Source: Firmicutes bacterium HGW-Firmicutes-10 (GTDB lineage: Bacteria > Bacillota_I > Bacilli_A > Erysipelotrichales > Erysipelotrichaceae). Taken from it: a stretch of 21,032 nt of DNA. The notes beneath the pieces were generated by a model. That model made no database searches, was not told where the DNA came from, and saw only the letters and a program-made list of their open reading frames with translations. Location of the stretch: NCBI GenBank assembly GCA_002841605.1, contig PHAF01000015.1, positions 1 to 21,032 of the forward strand, read 5' to 3'. Of this stretch, positions 7,346 through 15,111 are shown in pieces; the first letter of the stretch is position 1; the number at the start of each line of letters is the position of its first letter. Made by a program: the position numbers and the translations under genes.

Positions 7346-8210
7346 AGTGATTCACATTATTCTCATTGTGATACATTGTATAAATCTCATTCTTCGACAT
7401 CCCTGTCATTTTGGCTATTTGTTTGATCGCGTCTTTCGCAGACAATCCCGACTGAATCAGTTCTTCAATATGTGTTCGGATATCCATCATGCTGATATCA
7501 GGCTCTTTTTCTGCCTTGCTGCCCTCGATGATCAACACCATTTCACCCTTAAGATCTTTCGCCTCTTCAACCAACTCAAACAATGTTCCACGAAGAAACT
7601 CTTCATGTTTCTTGGTCAACTCTCTTGCCAGTGTAGCTTTCCGATCGCCCATGACCTCAAGACACATCTTCAGTGTTTTTTCTATACGATGTGGAGCCTC
7701 ATACAATACAATCGTCGCTTCATAGTGACGGATACGTGTCAACACTCCCCGGGCTTCTTTGTCATTGGTTGGCAAGAAACCTTGAAACAGAAAAGGTTGA
7801 GTGATTAATCCCGATGCCACCAACCCGGCGAGCAGTGCACTGCTGCCACTGATGGGAACGACATTGAATCCGTGAGCGGTAATCGACTCAACTAGCAGGT
7901 ATCCTGGATCAGAAATCAGCGGATATCCCGCATCACTGACCAACGCTACATTATTGCCTTGCATAAGTAACATCAATATACCTTTAGCACTCTCTCGCTC
8001 GTTGTGATCGTGATGAGAGATGACCTTGTTTTCAATATTAAAATGCTTCAACAGTTTTTGCGTATGACGAGTATCCTCACAGGCAATGACATCGACATTC
8101 TTCAAAATATCGATTGCCCTTGGAGTCATCTCTTCAAGATTACCGATAGGCGTTGCAACGATATAACAAGTTGGCATTTCATTTTCAAAACTTTTCTGAC
8201 GTTTCAACAC
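7344..8210 (-). CDS. rsmI: 16S rRNA (cytidine1402-2'-O)-methyltransferase RsmI
   Basis: About 288 aa. RsmI uses S-adenosylmethionine to 2'-O-methylate C1402 of 16S rRNA in the decoding centre. The tetrapyrrole-methylase fold is shown by IVATPIGNLEEMTPRA near the N-terminus, DVIACEDTRHT, VSDAGYPLISDPG and PISGSSALLAGLVASG. No ATG is placed well. The in-frame codons are GTG 8216, GTG 8210, TTG 8207 and ATG 8177. The site AAGGGAG gives about 5 nt to GTG 8210 and 8 nt to TTG 8207, and the resulting (L)KRQKSF start matches Firmicute homologues, so I chose 8210. It follows ricT by only a few bases and is the last gene of the tmk-holB-ricT-rsmI unit. Confidence 0.95.
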   Translation of the reverse strand: MLKRQKSFENEMPTCYIVATPIGNLEEMTPRAIDILKNVDVIACEDTRHTQKLLKHFNIENKVISHHDHNERESAKGILMLLMQGNNVALVSDAGYPLISDPGYLLVESITAHGFNVVPISGSSALLAGLVASGLITQPFLFQGFLPTNDKEARGVLTRIRHYEATIVLYEAPHRIEKTLKMCLEVMGDRKATLARELTKKHEEFLRGTLFELVEEAKDLKGEMVLIIEGSKAEKEPDISMMDIRTHIEELIQSGLSAKDAIKQIAKMTGMSKNEIYTMYHNENNVNH

Positions 8211-8220
8211 AACCACTCCC

Positions 8221-9096
8221 TTATTGTTTGTTCACATAACTGGTATCGTTACGCAGTTCGTTGAGTGTCAGAGTCAGCGACTCCTCCCGATTTTCCAGTC
8301 TTGCAGTTCCACTCAGCATATTCATTGATGATACCCGGTATTTTTTACCTTTATACTCCAACAATTCATTCATTTTAGGAAGATTGGCCCGCAATTCCTT
8401 GTACAACTCGTCCTCGTATTTTAAACAACACAACAACTTGCCGCATTGTCCCGATAGTTTCTGAATATTGAGTGCCAATAATTGATTTTTGGCCATATTG
8501 ATAGAAATTACATCAAAATCCGGTAAGAAGCGAGAGCAACAAGTCTCCATACCGCAAGTTCCAAGTCCTCCGACAAATTTCGCTTTGTCTCTAGGACCAA
8601 TCTGACGCAACTCAATGCGACATTTAAAAATAGACGCAAGTTCTTTTAGTAATTCGCGAAAATCTACCCGTTCATCCGCTACGTAAGAAAAAATGACTTT
8701 TGAACGATCCAATGTGTACTCTGCACTGATCAAGTGCATGTCGAGATTAAGTTTGCGAATACAGTCATCACAAGTCTTCAATGCATCGACTGACATGGTT
8801 TTATTTCTTTCAAAATTGTCTAAATCTTGCTTGGTAGCTTTACGGAGAACAGGTTTCAACGGTGTCGTCATGGACACCTTCTCTACCGGTCTCAACTCGG
8901 CAATGACTTCGCCCAGTTCCAACCCGCGTATCGTATCGACGATTACTTGATCCCCTGTGACATACTGCGGATCATTGGTTCCAAAGGTATAAGCTTTTTT
9001 AGCTCCTTTAAAACGAATCGAACAAACATGGGTATACGTCTGAGCATTCGTTTGCTCAGCTGAATCTTCATTAAAATTCTTTACGTGTTCATCCAC
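8221..9096 (-). CDS. ricT: PSP1-domain protein RicT (YaaT)
   Basis: Protein of 291 aa; GAGGAGGGA precedes the ATG. The central part carries the PSP1 domain and the conserved cysteine clusters CGMETCCSRFLPDF and SGQCGKLLCCLKYE. In B. subtilis RicT forms the Y-complex with RicA (YmcA) and RicF (YlbF), carries [4Fe-4S] clusters, and directs RNase Y to mRNAs; it was first linked to sporulation, competence and biofilm. The cysteine motifs are intact, so cluster binding is expected. The first ~20 residues are hydrophilic and variable. The gene lies between holB and rsmI in the conserved Firmicute order. Its partners RicA and RicF are not in this window. Confidence 0.95.
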   Translation of the reverse strand: MDEHVKNFNEDSAEQTNAQTYTHVCSIRFKGAKKAYTFGTNDPQYVTGDQVIVDTIRGLELGEVIAELRPVEKVSMTTPLKPVLRKATKQDLDNFERNKTMSVDALKTCDDCIRKLNLDMHLISAEYTLDRSKVIFSYVADERVDFRELLKELASIFKCRIELRQIGPRDKAKFVGGLGTCGMETCCSRFLPDFDVISINMAKNQLLALNIQKLSGQCGKLLCCLKYEDELYKELRANLPKMNELLEYKGKKYRVSSMNMLSGTARLENREESLTLTLNELRNDTSYVNKQ

Positions 9097-9121
9097 GGAA
9101 AATCCCTCCTCTTTTTGCTTT

Positions 9122-10150
9122 TTAGCGTTTTGCTAACTCGATGATCATCTGATCCAAAAGCAGGCTCAGATTTACATTGCGCCAGATCTTATCCTTGCCC
9201 TCACTGAAGACGCGCATAGCGGATGGGGCAATCGATTGATAGCGTGTTGATGCAATGTGATGATTCCACCATGTGTCCCCAACGGTCTTACCTTGGGATG
9301 CGTCTTTGAAGAATACCTGTGCAATATCTAGAAATAAGGAAAAGAGTTCCTTTGGATCCTTTTCCGGAGTTTTCTTTTTGTTTTTAGGTTCATCAGATTC
9401 TTTGTCTTTTTCCTTTGAAGCCTTTGTCAACGTGCCTTCTTTTTGCAAATAAACCAATCCGTGATACAGATGCGGTTTAGCCTCATCGATAAAACCCGTA
9501 AATAAATCATATGCGATTTGATAAGCTTCGCTTTCTGCCAACGATAATACGACATCAACATCTTTGATAAACTGTGAAACAATGTATGCGTGCATCGGAG
9601 ATACTCCGTTAGCAATCGCTTCACTTTCACAAAGTTTAGCACTTAATGATGCAAATGTTAAGACCTGACAACGTGAAATAATCGTCGGAAGCAATCGATC
9701 GGTGTTCTCACTGATTAAAATTGCTGTTGTATCTTCACCTGAAGGTTCTTCTAGAAACTTCAGCAGACTGTTCAGCGCTTCCGGTGTTGCCCGATCCGCA
9801 TGTTCGATGATGTATATTTTCTTGCTGTACATTTCCAGCCCGGTTTGAATGAACTGATGCTGCAAGTCAAGGATTTCTTCCTTTTTAATGGTTCGGTCTT
9901 TACCGTTGATCACGATTAAATCGACATAAGTTCCTTCTTTGATTCTGCGGCAAACATCACATTTTTCACACGCGAAATCTTCGCGGTTTGGGCAGACCAA
10001 GGTCTGAGCCAGCAATATTGCTGCCTCTTTCATTTTTGATCCGCGTTGGCCGCTGAATAAGTACGCGTGTGCCAACTGGTTTGATTTTAGTGAGTTCAAC
10101 AGGATCTGATAAACGATCGGCTGTTGTTCTTTTAGTAAATCTCTAAACAT
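9122..10150 (-). CDS. holB: DNA polymerase III delta' subunit
   Basis: Protein of 342 aa from ATG 10150 (MFRDLLKEQQP), preceded by GAGG and overlapping the tmk end by 8 nt. An in-frame extension to 10222 lies inside tmk and is not supported. Delta' is the stator of the clamp loader. Seen here: HAYLFSGQRGSKMKEAA, a degenerate Walker A without the GKT/S core, which fits a subunit that does not hydrolyse ATP; a zinc site at Cys53, 61, 64 and 67; NSLLKFLEEP; and the sensor-1 SRC motif in TIISRCQ. A Lys/Glu/Asp-rich low-complexity stretch at about residues 241-270 interrupts the C-terminal part before the collar domain. It sits between tmk and ricT as in other Firmicutes, but without the darA and yaaR genes found there in B. 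subtilis. Confidence 0.95.
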   Translation of the reverse strand: MFRDLLKEQQPIVYQILLNSLKSNQLAHAYLFSGQRGSKMKEAAILLAQTLVCPNREDFACEKCDVCRRIKEGTYVDLIVINGKDRTIKKEEILDLQHQFIQTGLEMYSKKIYIIEHADRATPEALNSLLKFLEEPSGEDTTAILISENTDRLLPTIISRCQVLTFASLSAKLCESEAIANGVSPMHAYIVSQFIKDVDVVLSLAESEAYQIAYDLFTGFIDEAKPHLYHGLVYLQKEGTLTKASKEKDKESDEPKNKKKTPEKDPKELFSLFLDIAQVFFKDASQGKTVGDTWWNHHIASTRYQSIAPSAMRVFSEGKDKIWRNVNLSLLLDQMIIELAKR

Positions 10151-10775
10151 TCGCCTCGATCCTCTCTCGAATAACGACAATCGAATCTTTAACGATATCT
10201 TCCACCGGACGGTTTGCATCAACCACAGTCATACGGTGTCGGTATTTGTTTAAAACTTCTATGTATCCTTGAGCAACTCGCAAATGAAATTCTTGGGTTT
10301 CACGGTCCAATCGGTCACGGTAATGACGATTGGAAATACGTGATAAACCTTCTATTGGGTCAATATCCAGAAAAATCGTACAATCCGGATAGTTACCTTC
10401 AATCGCAAATTCATTAATCGCCAAAACAGCATCCAATCCGATTTGACGGCCGATGCCTTGATAAGCCAATGAGCTGTCGATAAAACGATCGCATATCACG
10501 ATTTTACCTTCTGAAAGTGCCGGTAGTACTTTTTCAACAAGATGTTGGCGCCTTGAAGCAGCATAAAGCAACGCTTCGGTTTTAACGTCCATTGCTGTAT
10601 TTTTCGGGTCAAGAATAATTCGCCGGATTTGTTCGGCAATGTCAATCCCACCGGGTTCCCTTGTATAAATAACATCGTAGCCCTCAGTTAACAGCTGTTG
10701 ATACACATTGGTACTGATCGTGGTCTTCCCGCTGCCATCCGGACCTTCGAATGTAACAAACAATCCTTTTCTCAT
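10143..10775 (-). CDS. tmk: Thymidylate kinase
   Basis: Protein of 210 aa. ATG 10775 (MRKGLFVTFEG) is preceded by GAGGGAG about 11 nt upstream; the in-frame extension to 10826 has no site and runs into the promoter. The enzyme phosphorylates dTMP to dTDP with ATP. The P-loop GPDGSGKTT, TREPGG, the DRF motif in VICDRFIDSSLAYQG and the LID-region arginines in SNRHYRDRLDRE are all present, and the length is usual for bacterial Tmk. It is the first gene of the tmk-holB-ricT-rsmI transcript. Its stop overlaps the holB start, joining dTTP supply with a clamp-loader subunit. Confidence 0.97.
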   Translation of the reverse strand: MRKGLFVTFEGPDGSGKTTISTNVYQQLLTEGYDVIYTREPGGIDIAEQIRRIILDPKNTAMDVKTEALLYAASRRQHLVEKVLPALSEGKIVICDRFIDSSLAYQGIGRQIGLDAVLAINEFAIEGNYPDCTIFLDIDPIEGLSRISNRHYRDRLDRETQEFHLRVAQGYIEVLNKYRHRMTVVDANRPVEDIVKDSIVVIRERIEANV

Positions 10776-10805
10776 AAAAATAACGACTCCCTCTGGTGTA
10801 GTATC

Positions 10806-10811
10806 ATTATA
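10806..10811 (-). promoter_or_regulatory. -10 element of the tmk operon promoter
   Basis: TATAAT on the - strand, 30 nt before the tmk start codon. No good -35 is seen; the T-tract of the preceding terminator occupies that position. Confidence 0.55.
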
Positions 10812-10827
10812 CCATTGAAATGCCAAA

Positions 10828-10854
10828 CAAAAAAGGAACGTTAGCTCGCTCCTT
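10828..10854 (-). terminator. Intrinsic terminator after the deacetylase gene
   Basis: AAGGAGCG (10854-10847) pairs with CGTTCCTT (10840-10833), one G-U, around a six-base loop, with T's following. The 5' arm overlaps the deacetylase stop codon by two bases. Confidence 0.85.
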
Positions 10855-12148
10855 ATTGAAATACCGGACGTCGTGAATCGTACACCTTGTCGACATCGAA
10901 GAAATTCTGGGTTATATACTCTTTGTCTCTATTCATTACAAATCCATCCAGATTGATCCGCGGCATCAACACGCTCTTACCCAAAATCTTTGGCTGAGAG
11001 CGGCGATCGACATTAAGATAGAAGGTGTATCCTTCATCAATGAAATACTGATACAAATCTCCTTTTAACGTAACACCGAAAGGAGCAATAAATACATTAG
11101 AATCCCCGATGATTGGAACGATCCATTTCTTAAACAATTCCGTATCCTCTTTGATTCCTGCAATTGTAGAGTTTTCACTGAAATATATACCGCCCGCATG
11201 TGTGTAACTGTGAGAAACAAACACCCACCCCATTTCCTTCATACGGTTAGCGATTTTCTTCGCCTCTGCTGCTTCTGCGGCAATCTTTGGATCATATCCC
11301 ATAACACCCCAACTTCCGGTAATACCTACCATCCCTTTTGCTCCGCGATAAGAGAATTCCGGATGTTCCTTGACGAAATCATCGACGATTGGAAATACCT
11401 CTGCGGTTCGCGAAACGATTTCTTTACCCTCAAGATTGCGAATGACAGCCGATATTTCGTTTTTTTCATCAATGATCAATCTAGAAGCAAAGCCATCTTT
11501 CTTGCGCGACTCCGGATATCCGACATTATCGACGGATATCAGCAAAGGTCTCTTCCCTTGCGGTAAATAGAGGTCTTTGGCCGTAACATTCCCTTGAGCA
11601 TCCACATCATATAAATCTGTGATATGCACCAAAACATACCCTCTTTCCATTAAAAGAGGTAACATGCGTTGAAATTCAAGCTCAGTCGTCATCCAATAGT
11701 TATATCCTTGCGGTTCCGAACTGGTTGCACCAAAGGCCAGCTCAGGATACACGATCAAACTGTGAAAAAATACTTGTTCGATACGTCCTGTATAAGGTTT
11801 AAGCTGAGCAACGAAGTCTTCGATTTTTTTAACCTCGCTCTTCATTTTGTCATTATATATGTCCGCATCGCTCTTCAGAAGGTCAATCGCTTCCTGATAA
11901 AAATAACCGGACACAAGCAGCGAAGCCTCATCGATCAGCTTGACTCTCTTAACTTCACGAGCCTTCTCTTTTTCGATTTCCTGTTGATTGTTATTATTGT
12001 TGTTATTATTCTTCTTATCAATTTCGTACTTGATCCAAAAGAAACCGCCTACCGATGTGGATATAATTAAAAATACTAGTATCAACACCCAGGCAACTTT
12101 CTTTTGAGAATTGTTTGTTTTCTTGTTCATGGTATCACCCGAGACCAT
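10853..12148 (-). CDS. Membrane-anchored NodB-like polysaccharide deacetylase family protein
   Basis: About 431 aa from ATG 12148 (AAAGGA 5 nt upstream); ATG 12130 (MNKKTNN) is an alternative start and 12166 is less likely. A basic N-terminus precedes one membrane anchor (VAWVLILVFLIISTSVGGFFW). Next come a charged linker with a run of eight Asn, a helical region, and a NodB-like catalytic domain outside the cell. The domain shows LLISVDNVGY (Asp207-Asn208) at the place of the TFDDG motif, SHSYTH (His313, His317) for the metal-binding histidines, and APFG near the end. Family members remove acetyl groups from GlcNAc in cell-wall or surface polysaccharide. Having Asn where the second, metal-binding Asp normally sits is unusual and could lower activity. 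It is a single-gene transcript, divergent from the Nudix gene. Confidence 0.83.
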   Translation of the reverse strand: MVSGDTMNKKTNNSQKKVAWVLILVFLIISTSVGGFFWIKYEIDKKNNNNNNNNQQEIEKEKAREVKRVKLIDEASLLVSGYFYQEAIDLLKSDADIYNDKMKSEVKKIEDFVAQLKPYTGRIEQVFFHSLIVYPELAFGATSSEPQGYNYWMTTELEFQRMLPLLMERGYVLVHITDLYDVDAQGNVTAKDLYLPQGKRPLLISVDNVGYPESRKKDGFASRLIIDEKNEISAVIRNLEGKEIVSRTAEVFPIVDDFVKEHPEFSYRGAKGMVGITGSWGVMGYDPKIAAEAAEAKKIANRMKEMGWVFVSHSYTHAGGIYFSENSTIAGIKEDTELFKKWIVPIIGDSNVFIAPFGVTLKGDLYQYFIDEGYTFYLNVDRRSQPKILGKSVLMPRINLDGFVMNRDKEYITQNFFDVDKVYDSRRPVFQ

Positions 12149-12178
12149 CATATTCCTTTTCATCAAAACAGTAAAGGA

Positions 12179-12206
12179 TGTTTATCTTTACAAACTCGAG
12201 TATAAT
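12179..12206 (+). promoter_or_regulatory. Probable promoter of the Nudix/DUF4405 operon
   Basis: TATAAT at 12201-12206, 19 nt before the start codon, with a weak -35 (TGTTTA, 12179-12184) at 16-nt spacing. A - strand TATACT overlaps it (12204-12199), so the two divergent genes may share this 77-nt control region. Confidence 0.5.
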
Positions 12207-12225
12207 GATTACAGAGGTGGCAGAT

Positions 12226-12768
12226 ATGACATTTTTTGAAGAAACAGTCTCGTCAGAAGAGAAATTTAGAGGAAAAATCGTTCGCTTGCGCCATGATGAA
12301 ATCTTGGTTAATCAACGGACGGGATTAAGGGAAGTGGTTGAGCATCCCGGTGGAGTGTGCATTATGGCCATCACTCAAGATCATCATGTTTTAACCGTCG
12401 ATCAATTTCGCTATGCTCGAAAAGAAGTTCTCAAAGAACTTCCTGCAGGCAAAAAAGAGCCCAACGAAGAACCATTGTTTACGGCTCAGCGAGAATTATT
12501 AGAGGAGACCGGATATACCGCTCTATCTTGGCAGGATTACGGGGTCGTTTATCCTTCGCCTGCCTATCTTGATGAAGTAATTCATTTATTTGTTGCAACA
12601 GATCTTACCTATGTCGGACAGCACCTTGATGAAGGCGAATATCTTTCTGTTTTTATGACACCAATCAAAGATTTATTGAGTGATATCATCAGTGGGCAGC
12701 TCAAGGACAGTAAAACAGCTGTTTTGGTCATGAGATATGCTTTACAGAATGGGATTTCAATTAGATAA
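12226..12768 (+). CDS. Nudix hydrolase, ADP-ribose pyrophosphatase type
   Basis: Protein of 180 aa from ATG 12226 (MTFFEET), with GAGGTGG 6 nt upstream; the in-frame extension to 12178 overlaps the promoter. A complete Nudix box runs from Gly75 to Tyr97 (G-x5-E-x7-REL-x-EE-x-GY, with Glu81, Arg89, Glu90, Glu93 and Glu94), giving the Mg-dependent pyrophosphohydrolase core. The sequence around it (VEHPGGVCIMAI, VDQFRYARKEVLKELPAG, YPSPAYLDEVIHLFVA) is the NudF/ADP-ribose pyrophosphatase pattern, which splits ADP-ribose to AMP and ribose 5-phosphate. Substrate preference is by family likeness only. It is followed 22 nt later by a small membrane-protein gene on the same strand. Confidence 0.93.
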   Translation: MTFFEETVSSEEKFRGKIVRLRHDEILVNQRTGLREVVEHPGGVCIMAITQDHHVLTVDQFRYARKEVLKELPAGKKEPNEEPLFTAQRELLEETGYTALSWQDYGVVYPSPAYLDEVIHLFVATDLTYVGQHLDEGEYLSVFMTPIKDLLSDIISGQLKDSKTAVLVMRYALQNGISIR

Positions 12769-12790
12769 TGTAATCAAAAGGGAGGATTTT

Positions 12791-13018
12791 ATGAACAGAG
12801 TCAAAGCTTTGAGGATTACTAATTTATTATTGTTTCTGGTATTTATGGGCATCGCAATTTCAGGATTGACCGCTATGTTGTTTCCTGGACTTATTCCTTA
12901 TTCCACTTTTAGAGTCGCCCACCCCTTTACCGGTGCAGCGTTTGTCGCTTTGGTAGTTGCTCATCTCGTTTTGAATTTCAACTGGATCAAGGCCAATTAT
13001 CTAAAGAAAAAGAAATAG
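12791..13018 (+). CDS. Small DUF4405-like two-TM membrane protein, possible heme b binder
   Basis: Protein of 75 aa. ATG 12791 (MNRVKAL) has GGGAGG 6 nt upstream; the in-frame extension to 12737 overlaps the Nudix gene and is not supported. TM1 is at about residues 9-31 and TM2 at about 46-63, ending in a basic tail (KKKK). His44 and His58 are 14 residues apart in or next to TM2 (AHPFTG...VAHLVLNFNW), a pattern like DUF4405 and cytochrome b561-type domains that hold heme b. One copy has too few helices for a full cytochrome bundle, so it would need to oligomerise. Heme binding is inference. It is co-transcribed with the Nudix hydrolase and ends at a strong terminator. Confidence 0.72.
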   Translation: MNRVKALRITNLLLFLVFMGIAISGLTAMLFPGLIPYSTFRVAHPFTGAAFVALVVAHLVLNFNWIKANYLKKKK

Positions 13019-13021
13019 CAT

Positions 13022-13054
13022 AAAAAAACCAGGATGATGATTCACCCTGGTTTT
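13022..13054. terminator. Bidirectional intrinsic terminator
   Basis: AAAACCAGG (13025-13033) and CCTGGTTTT (13046-13054) form a perfect 9-bp stem with a 12-base loop. T's follow on the - strand (seven, complementary to 13022-13028) and four end the + strand arm. It separates the convergent DUF4405-like and gpmI genes. Confidence 0.9.
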
Positions 13055-13057
13055 AAA

Positions 13058-14629
13058 TTACTTAGTAAGTAAGCTTTCTTCCCATATTTGTAAAGGTTCG
13101 TATCCCATCAATTCAACGAGTGTCGCAGCGACATTTGCTAAACCAAAATTGCCTTCTTTAAATTTCACATCTTCATTCAATATGATAAACGGCACCGGAT
13201 TCAATGTGTGTGCTGTTTTCGGTTTCGGTACAGCATTTGGATCCTTGCTCTTTTCAAACATTTCATCTGCATTTCCATGATCTGCCGTCAGTACCAGAAT
13301 GCCATTGACTTTGTCTACAGCCGATTTGATTCTTCCTATGGCCAAATCCACGGATTCGACACCGATTTGAGTGGCCAAGAAGTTTCCGGTATGCCCAACC
13401 ATGTCTCCATTCGGGAAATTTACACGGTAGAAATCATGTTCTCCTTTTTCAATGGCAGCAATCAGTAAATCCGTAATTTCTGCCGATTTCATCCAAGGAC
13501 GCTGTTCGTAAGGAATGATATCAGATGTAACTTCAACAAAAGTTTCTAGCTCATCGTCGAACTTCTCAGTACGGTTGCCATTCCAGAAATAGGTCACATG
13601 GCCAAATTTCTGCGTCTCTGACAATGCATATTGTTTTACGCCTTTTGACACCAAATATTCCGACAACGTGTTTTTTATGCGAGGCGGAGTAACTAAAAAT
13701 CTGTTTGGGATTTGTAAATCTCCGTCATATTGCAGCATACCGGCAAACATGACATTTGGACGGATGACTCTGTCAAACTTAGTGAAGTTGTCCTCTTCAA
13801 ATGCACGAGACAATTCAAGTGCACGGTCTCCTCTGAAATTAAACAATACAACAGCATCCCCATCAACGATTTTACCGACCGGTTCCCCGTTTTCAGCGAT
13901 AACGAATGCTTCTAAGAACTGATCGGTCACATCGGTTTCGGCACGTTGTGTCTCGATGGCTTCTTTTGCACTGGCAAATTGTCTGCCGATACCGCGTACA
14001 TGCGTTTTCCAACCGATTTCAACCATTCCCCACTCAGCTTCGTAGCGATCCATGGTAACTTTCATACGACCGCCACCACTAGCGATGCGGGCATTAAAGC
14101 TTGAATCATTCAACTCTGCCATAAATGTTTCTATATCTTCGATATATATCAATCCGGACTTCTGTGGTACATCACGGCCATCCAATAATGCATGGACTCG
14201 AACGTTTTTGATTCCAGCTTTTTTTGCTTGAGCGATCAATGCTTTTAAATGATTGATATGCGAATGAACGTTTCCGTCCGATAATAATCCGATAAAATGC
14301 ATGGTGCTGTCTTTTGAGTAATCTGTCAGTTCATTCCATGTCTGTGATGTAAAAATATCACCGGATTCAATCGATTGATTAACTAATTTTGCACCTTGTG
14401 CATAAATCTGCCCACAACCTAATGCATTATGTCCGACTTCAGAGTTACCCATATCTTCATCACTGGGTAGTCCGACGGCCGTTCCATGTGCTTTTAATTG
14501 CGTCATTGGCGCTTCACTCATAAATTTGTCTAAATGCGGTTTATAAGCAGCTGCTACAGCATTACCCAGTTTGTTATTGGATAAGCCGATGCCGTCCATA
14601 ACCACAAATACTAAAGGTCTTTTTGACAT
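13058..14629 (-). CDS. gpmI: 2,3-bisphosphoglycerate-independent phosphoglycerate mutase
   Basis: Protein of 523 aa; GGAGG lies about 9-10 nt before the ATG. It interconverts 3- and 2-phosphoglycerate in glycolysis and is a manganese enzyme of the alkaline phosphatase superfamily. Seen: metal-binding Asp12 in VVMDGIG, the phosphorylated Ser63 in EDMGNSEVGH, DGRDVPQKSG, FNFRGDRALELSRA, NGDMVGHTGN and LTADHGNADEM. Slightly longer than the ~511-aa Bacillus enzyme. It does not sit in a gap-pgk-tpi-eno cluster here but alone, with its own promoter and terminator, next to cell-division and translation genes. Confidence 0.97.
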   Translation of the reverse strand: MSKRPLVFVVMDGIGLSNNKLGNAVAAAYKPHLDKFMSEAPMTQLKAHGTAVGLPSDEDMGNSEVGHNALGCGQIYAQGAKLVNQSIESGDIFTSQTWNELTDYSKDSTMHFIGLLSDGNVHSHINHLKALIAQAKKAGIKNVRVHALLDGRDVPQKSGLIYIEDIETFMAELNDSSFNARIASGGGRMKVTMDRYEAEWGMVEIGWKTHVRGIGRQFASAKEAIETQRAETDVTDQFLEAFVIAENGEPVGKIVDGDAVVLFNFRGDRALELSRAFEEDNFTKFDRVIRPNVMFAGMLQYDGDLQIPNRFLVTPPRIKNTLSEYLVSKGVKQYALSETQKFGHVTYFWNGNRTEKFDDELETFVEVTSDIIPYEQRPWMKSAEITDLLIAAIEKGEHDFYRVNFPNGDMVGHTGNFLATQIGVESVDLAIGRIKSAVDKVNGILVLTADHGNADEMFEKSKDPNAVPKPKTAHTLNPVPFIILNEDVKFKEGNFGLANVAATLVELMGYEPLQIWEESLLTK

Positions 14630-14657
14630 TACTTACTTCCTCCGTAATTACGCTACT

Positions 14658-14663
14658 ACTATA
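14658..14663 (-). promoter_or_regulatory. Possible -10 element of gpmI
   Basis: TATAGT on the - strand 28 nt before the gpmI start codon; the -35 candidate (TGCAAA, 17-nt spacing) is weak. Confidence 0.4.
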
Positions 14664-14701
14664 CCATTGTTTGCTAAAATTTGCACTTACAATAAACCAA
14701 C

Positions 14702-14725
14702 AAAAAACAACGGTTTCCCGTTGTT
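14702..14725 (-). terminator. Intrinsic terminator after divIC
   Basis: AACAACGG (14725-14718) and CCGTTGTT (14713-14706) pair perfectly around a GAAA tetraloop and run into T's (to 14702). The 5' arm overlaps the divIC stop by two bases. Confidence 0.9.
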
Positions 14726-15041
14726 ATTCATCTTTTTGTTTTTCCGGAAGGTAGAATATTTGCTCTCCTTCTTTGGAAAGCATGTACCCGAAACGGGCAT
14801 AATTCTTAACATATTCCGGATCGTTCAGTTTATCTTTTTGTTCCGTAAGGTAATCATTTTCGCTCTCAAGGATGCTCATCTGTTCTTGAACATTGATTAG
14901 GCGAGTCGTCATATTAACGGTTTCAACGATTTGTAATGAAACCTGATAAAGAAGTACCAGAGACACTCCGAAAATGATGAATGCGATGATATTTAATACA
15001 AAACCTCTGAGTTTTTTACGTGATTTCTTCTCGTTTTTCAT
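14724..15041 (-). CDS. divIC: Septum formation initiator, DivIC/FtsB family
   Basis: Protein of 105 aa with one membrane helix at about residues 14-36 after a strongly basic N-terminus (KNEKKSRKKLR). A predicted coiled coil follows (about 40-72), then the family's YARFGYMLSKEGEQIFYLPE motif. DivIC pairs with FtsL and DivIB (FtsQ) at the septum and controls activation of septal peptidoglycan synthesis. Topology and length are normal. The gene lies after rqcP as in B. subtilis, but without yabP and yabQ between them. GAGG lies about 13 nt before the ATG, a rather long spacing. Confidence 0.9.
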   Translation of the reverse strand: MKNEKKSRKKLRGFVLNIIAFIIFGVSLVLLYQVSLQIVETVNMTTRLINVQEQMSILESENDYLTEQKDKLNDPEYVKNYARFGYMLSKEGEQIFYLPEKQKDE

Positions 15042-15067
15042 TAAAACACCAACCTCTTGAGAATTTT

Positions 15068-15095
15068 ATTATACTGCCATTTTGAAAAAATGCAA
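15068..15095 (-). promoter_or_regulatory. Promoter of divIC
   Basis: TTGCAT (15095-15090) and TATAAT (15073-15068) on the - strand with a 16-nt spacer, 26 nt before the divIC start codon. I see no clear terminator for rqcP in this gap. Confidence 0.65.
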
Positions 15096-15111
15096 GAGTT
15101 GTCAGGAAAAT

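Noticed and set aside
7347..7808. 153-aa open frame on the + strand
   Set aside because: It lies antisense within rsmI and its translation is His/Cys/Phe-rich noise.
11990..12018. AAT/AAC run in the deacetylase gene as a possible microsatellite
   Set aside because: It encodes eight Asn but with mixed AAT and AAC codons, so it is not a pure repeat likely to slip; treated as a linker.
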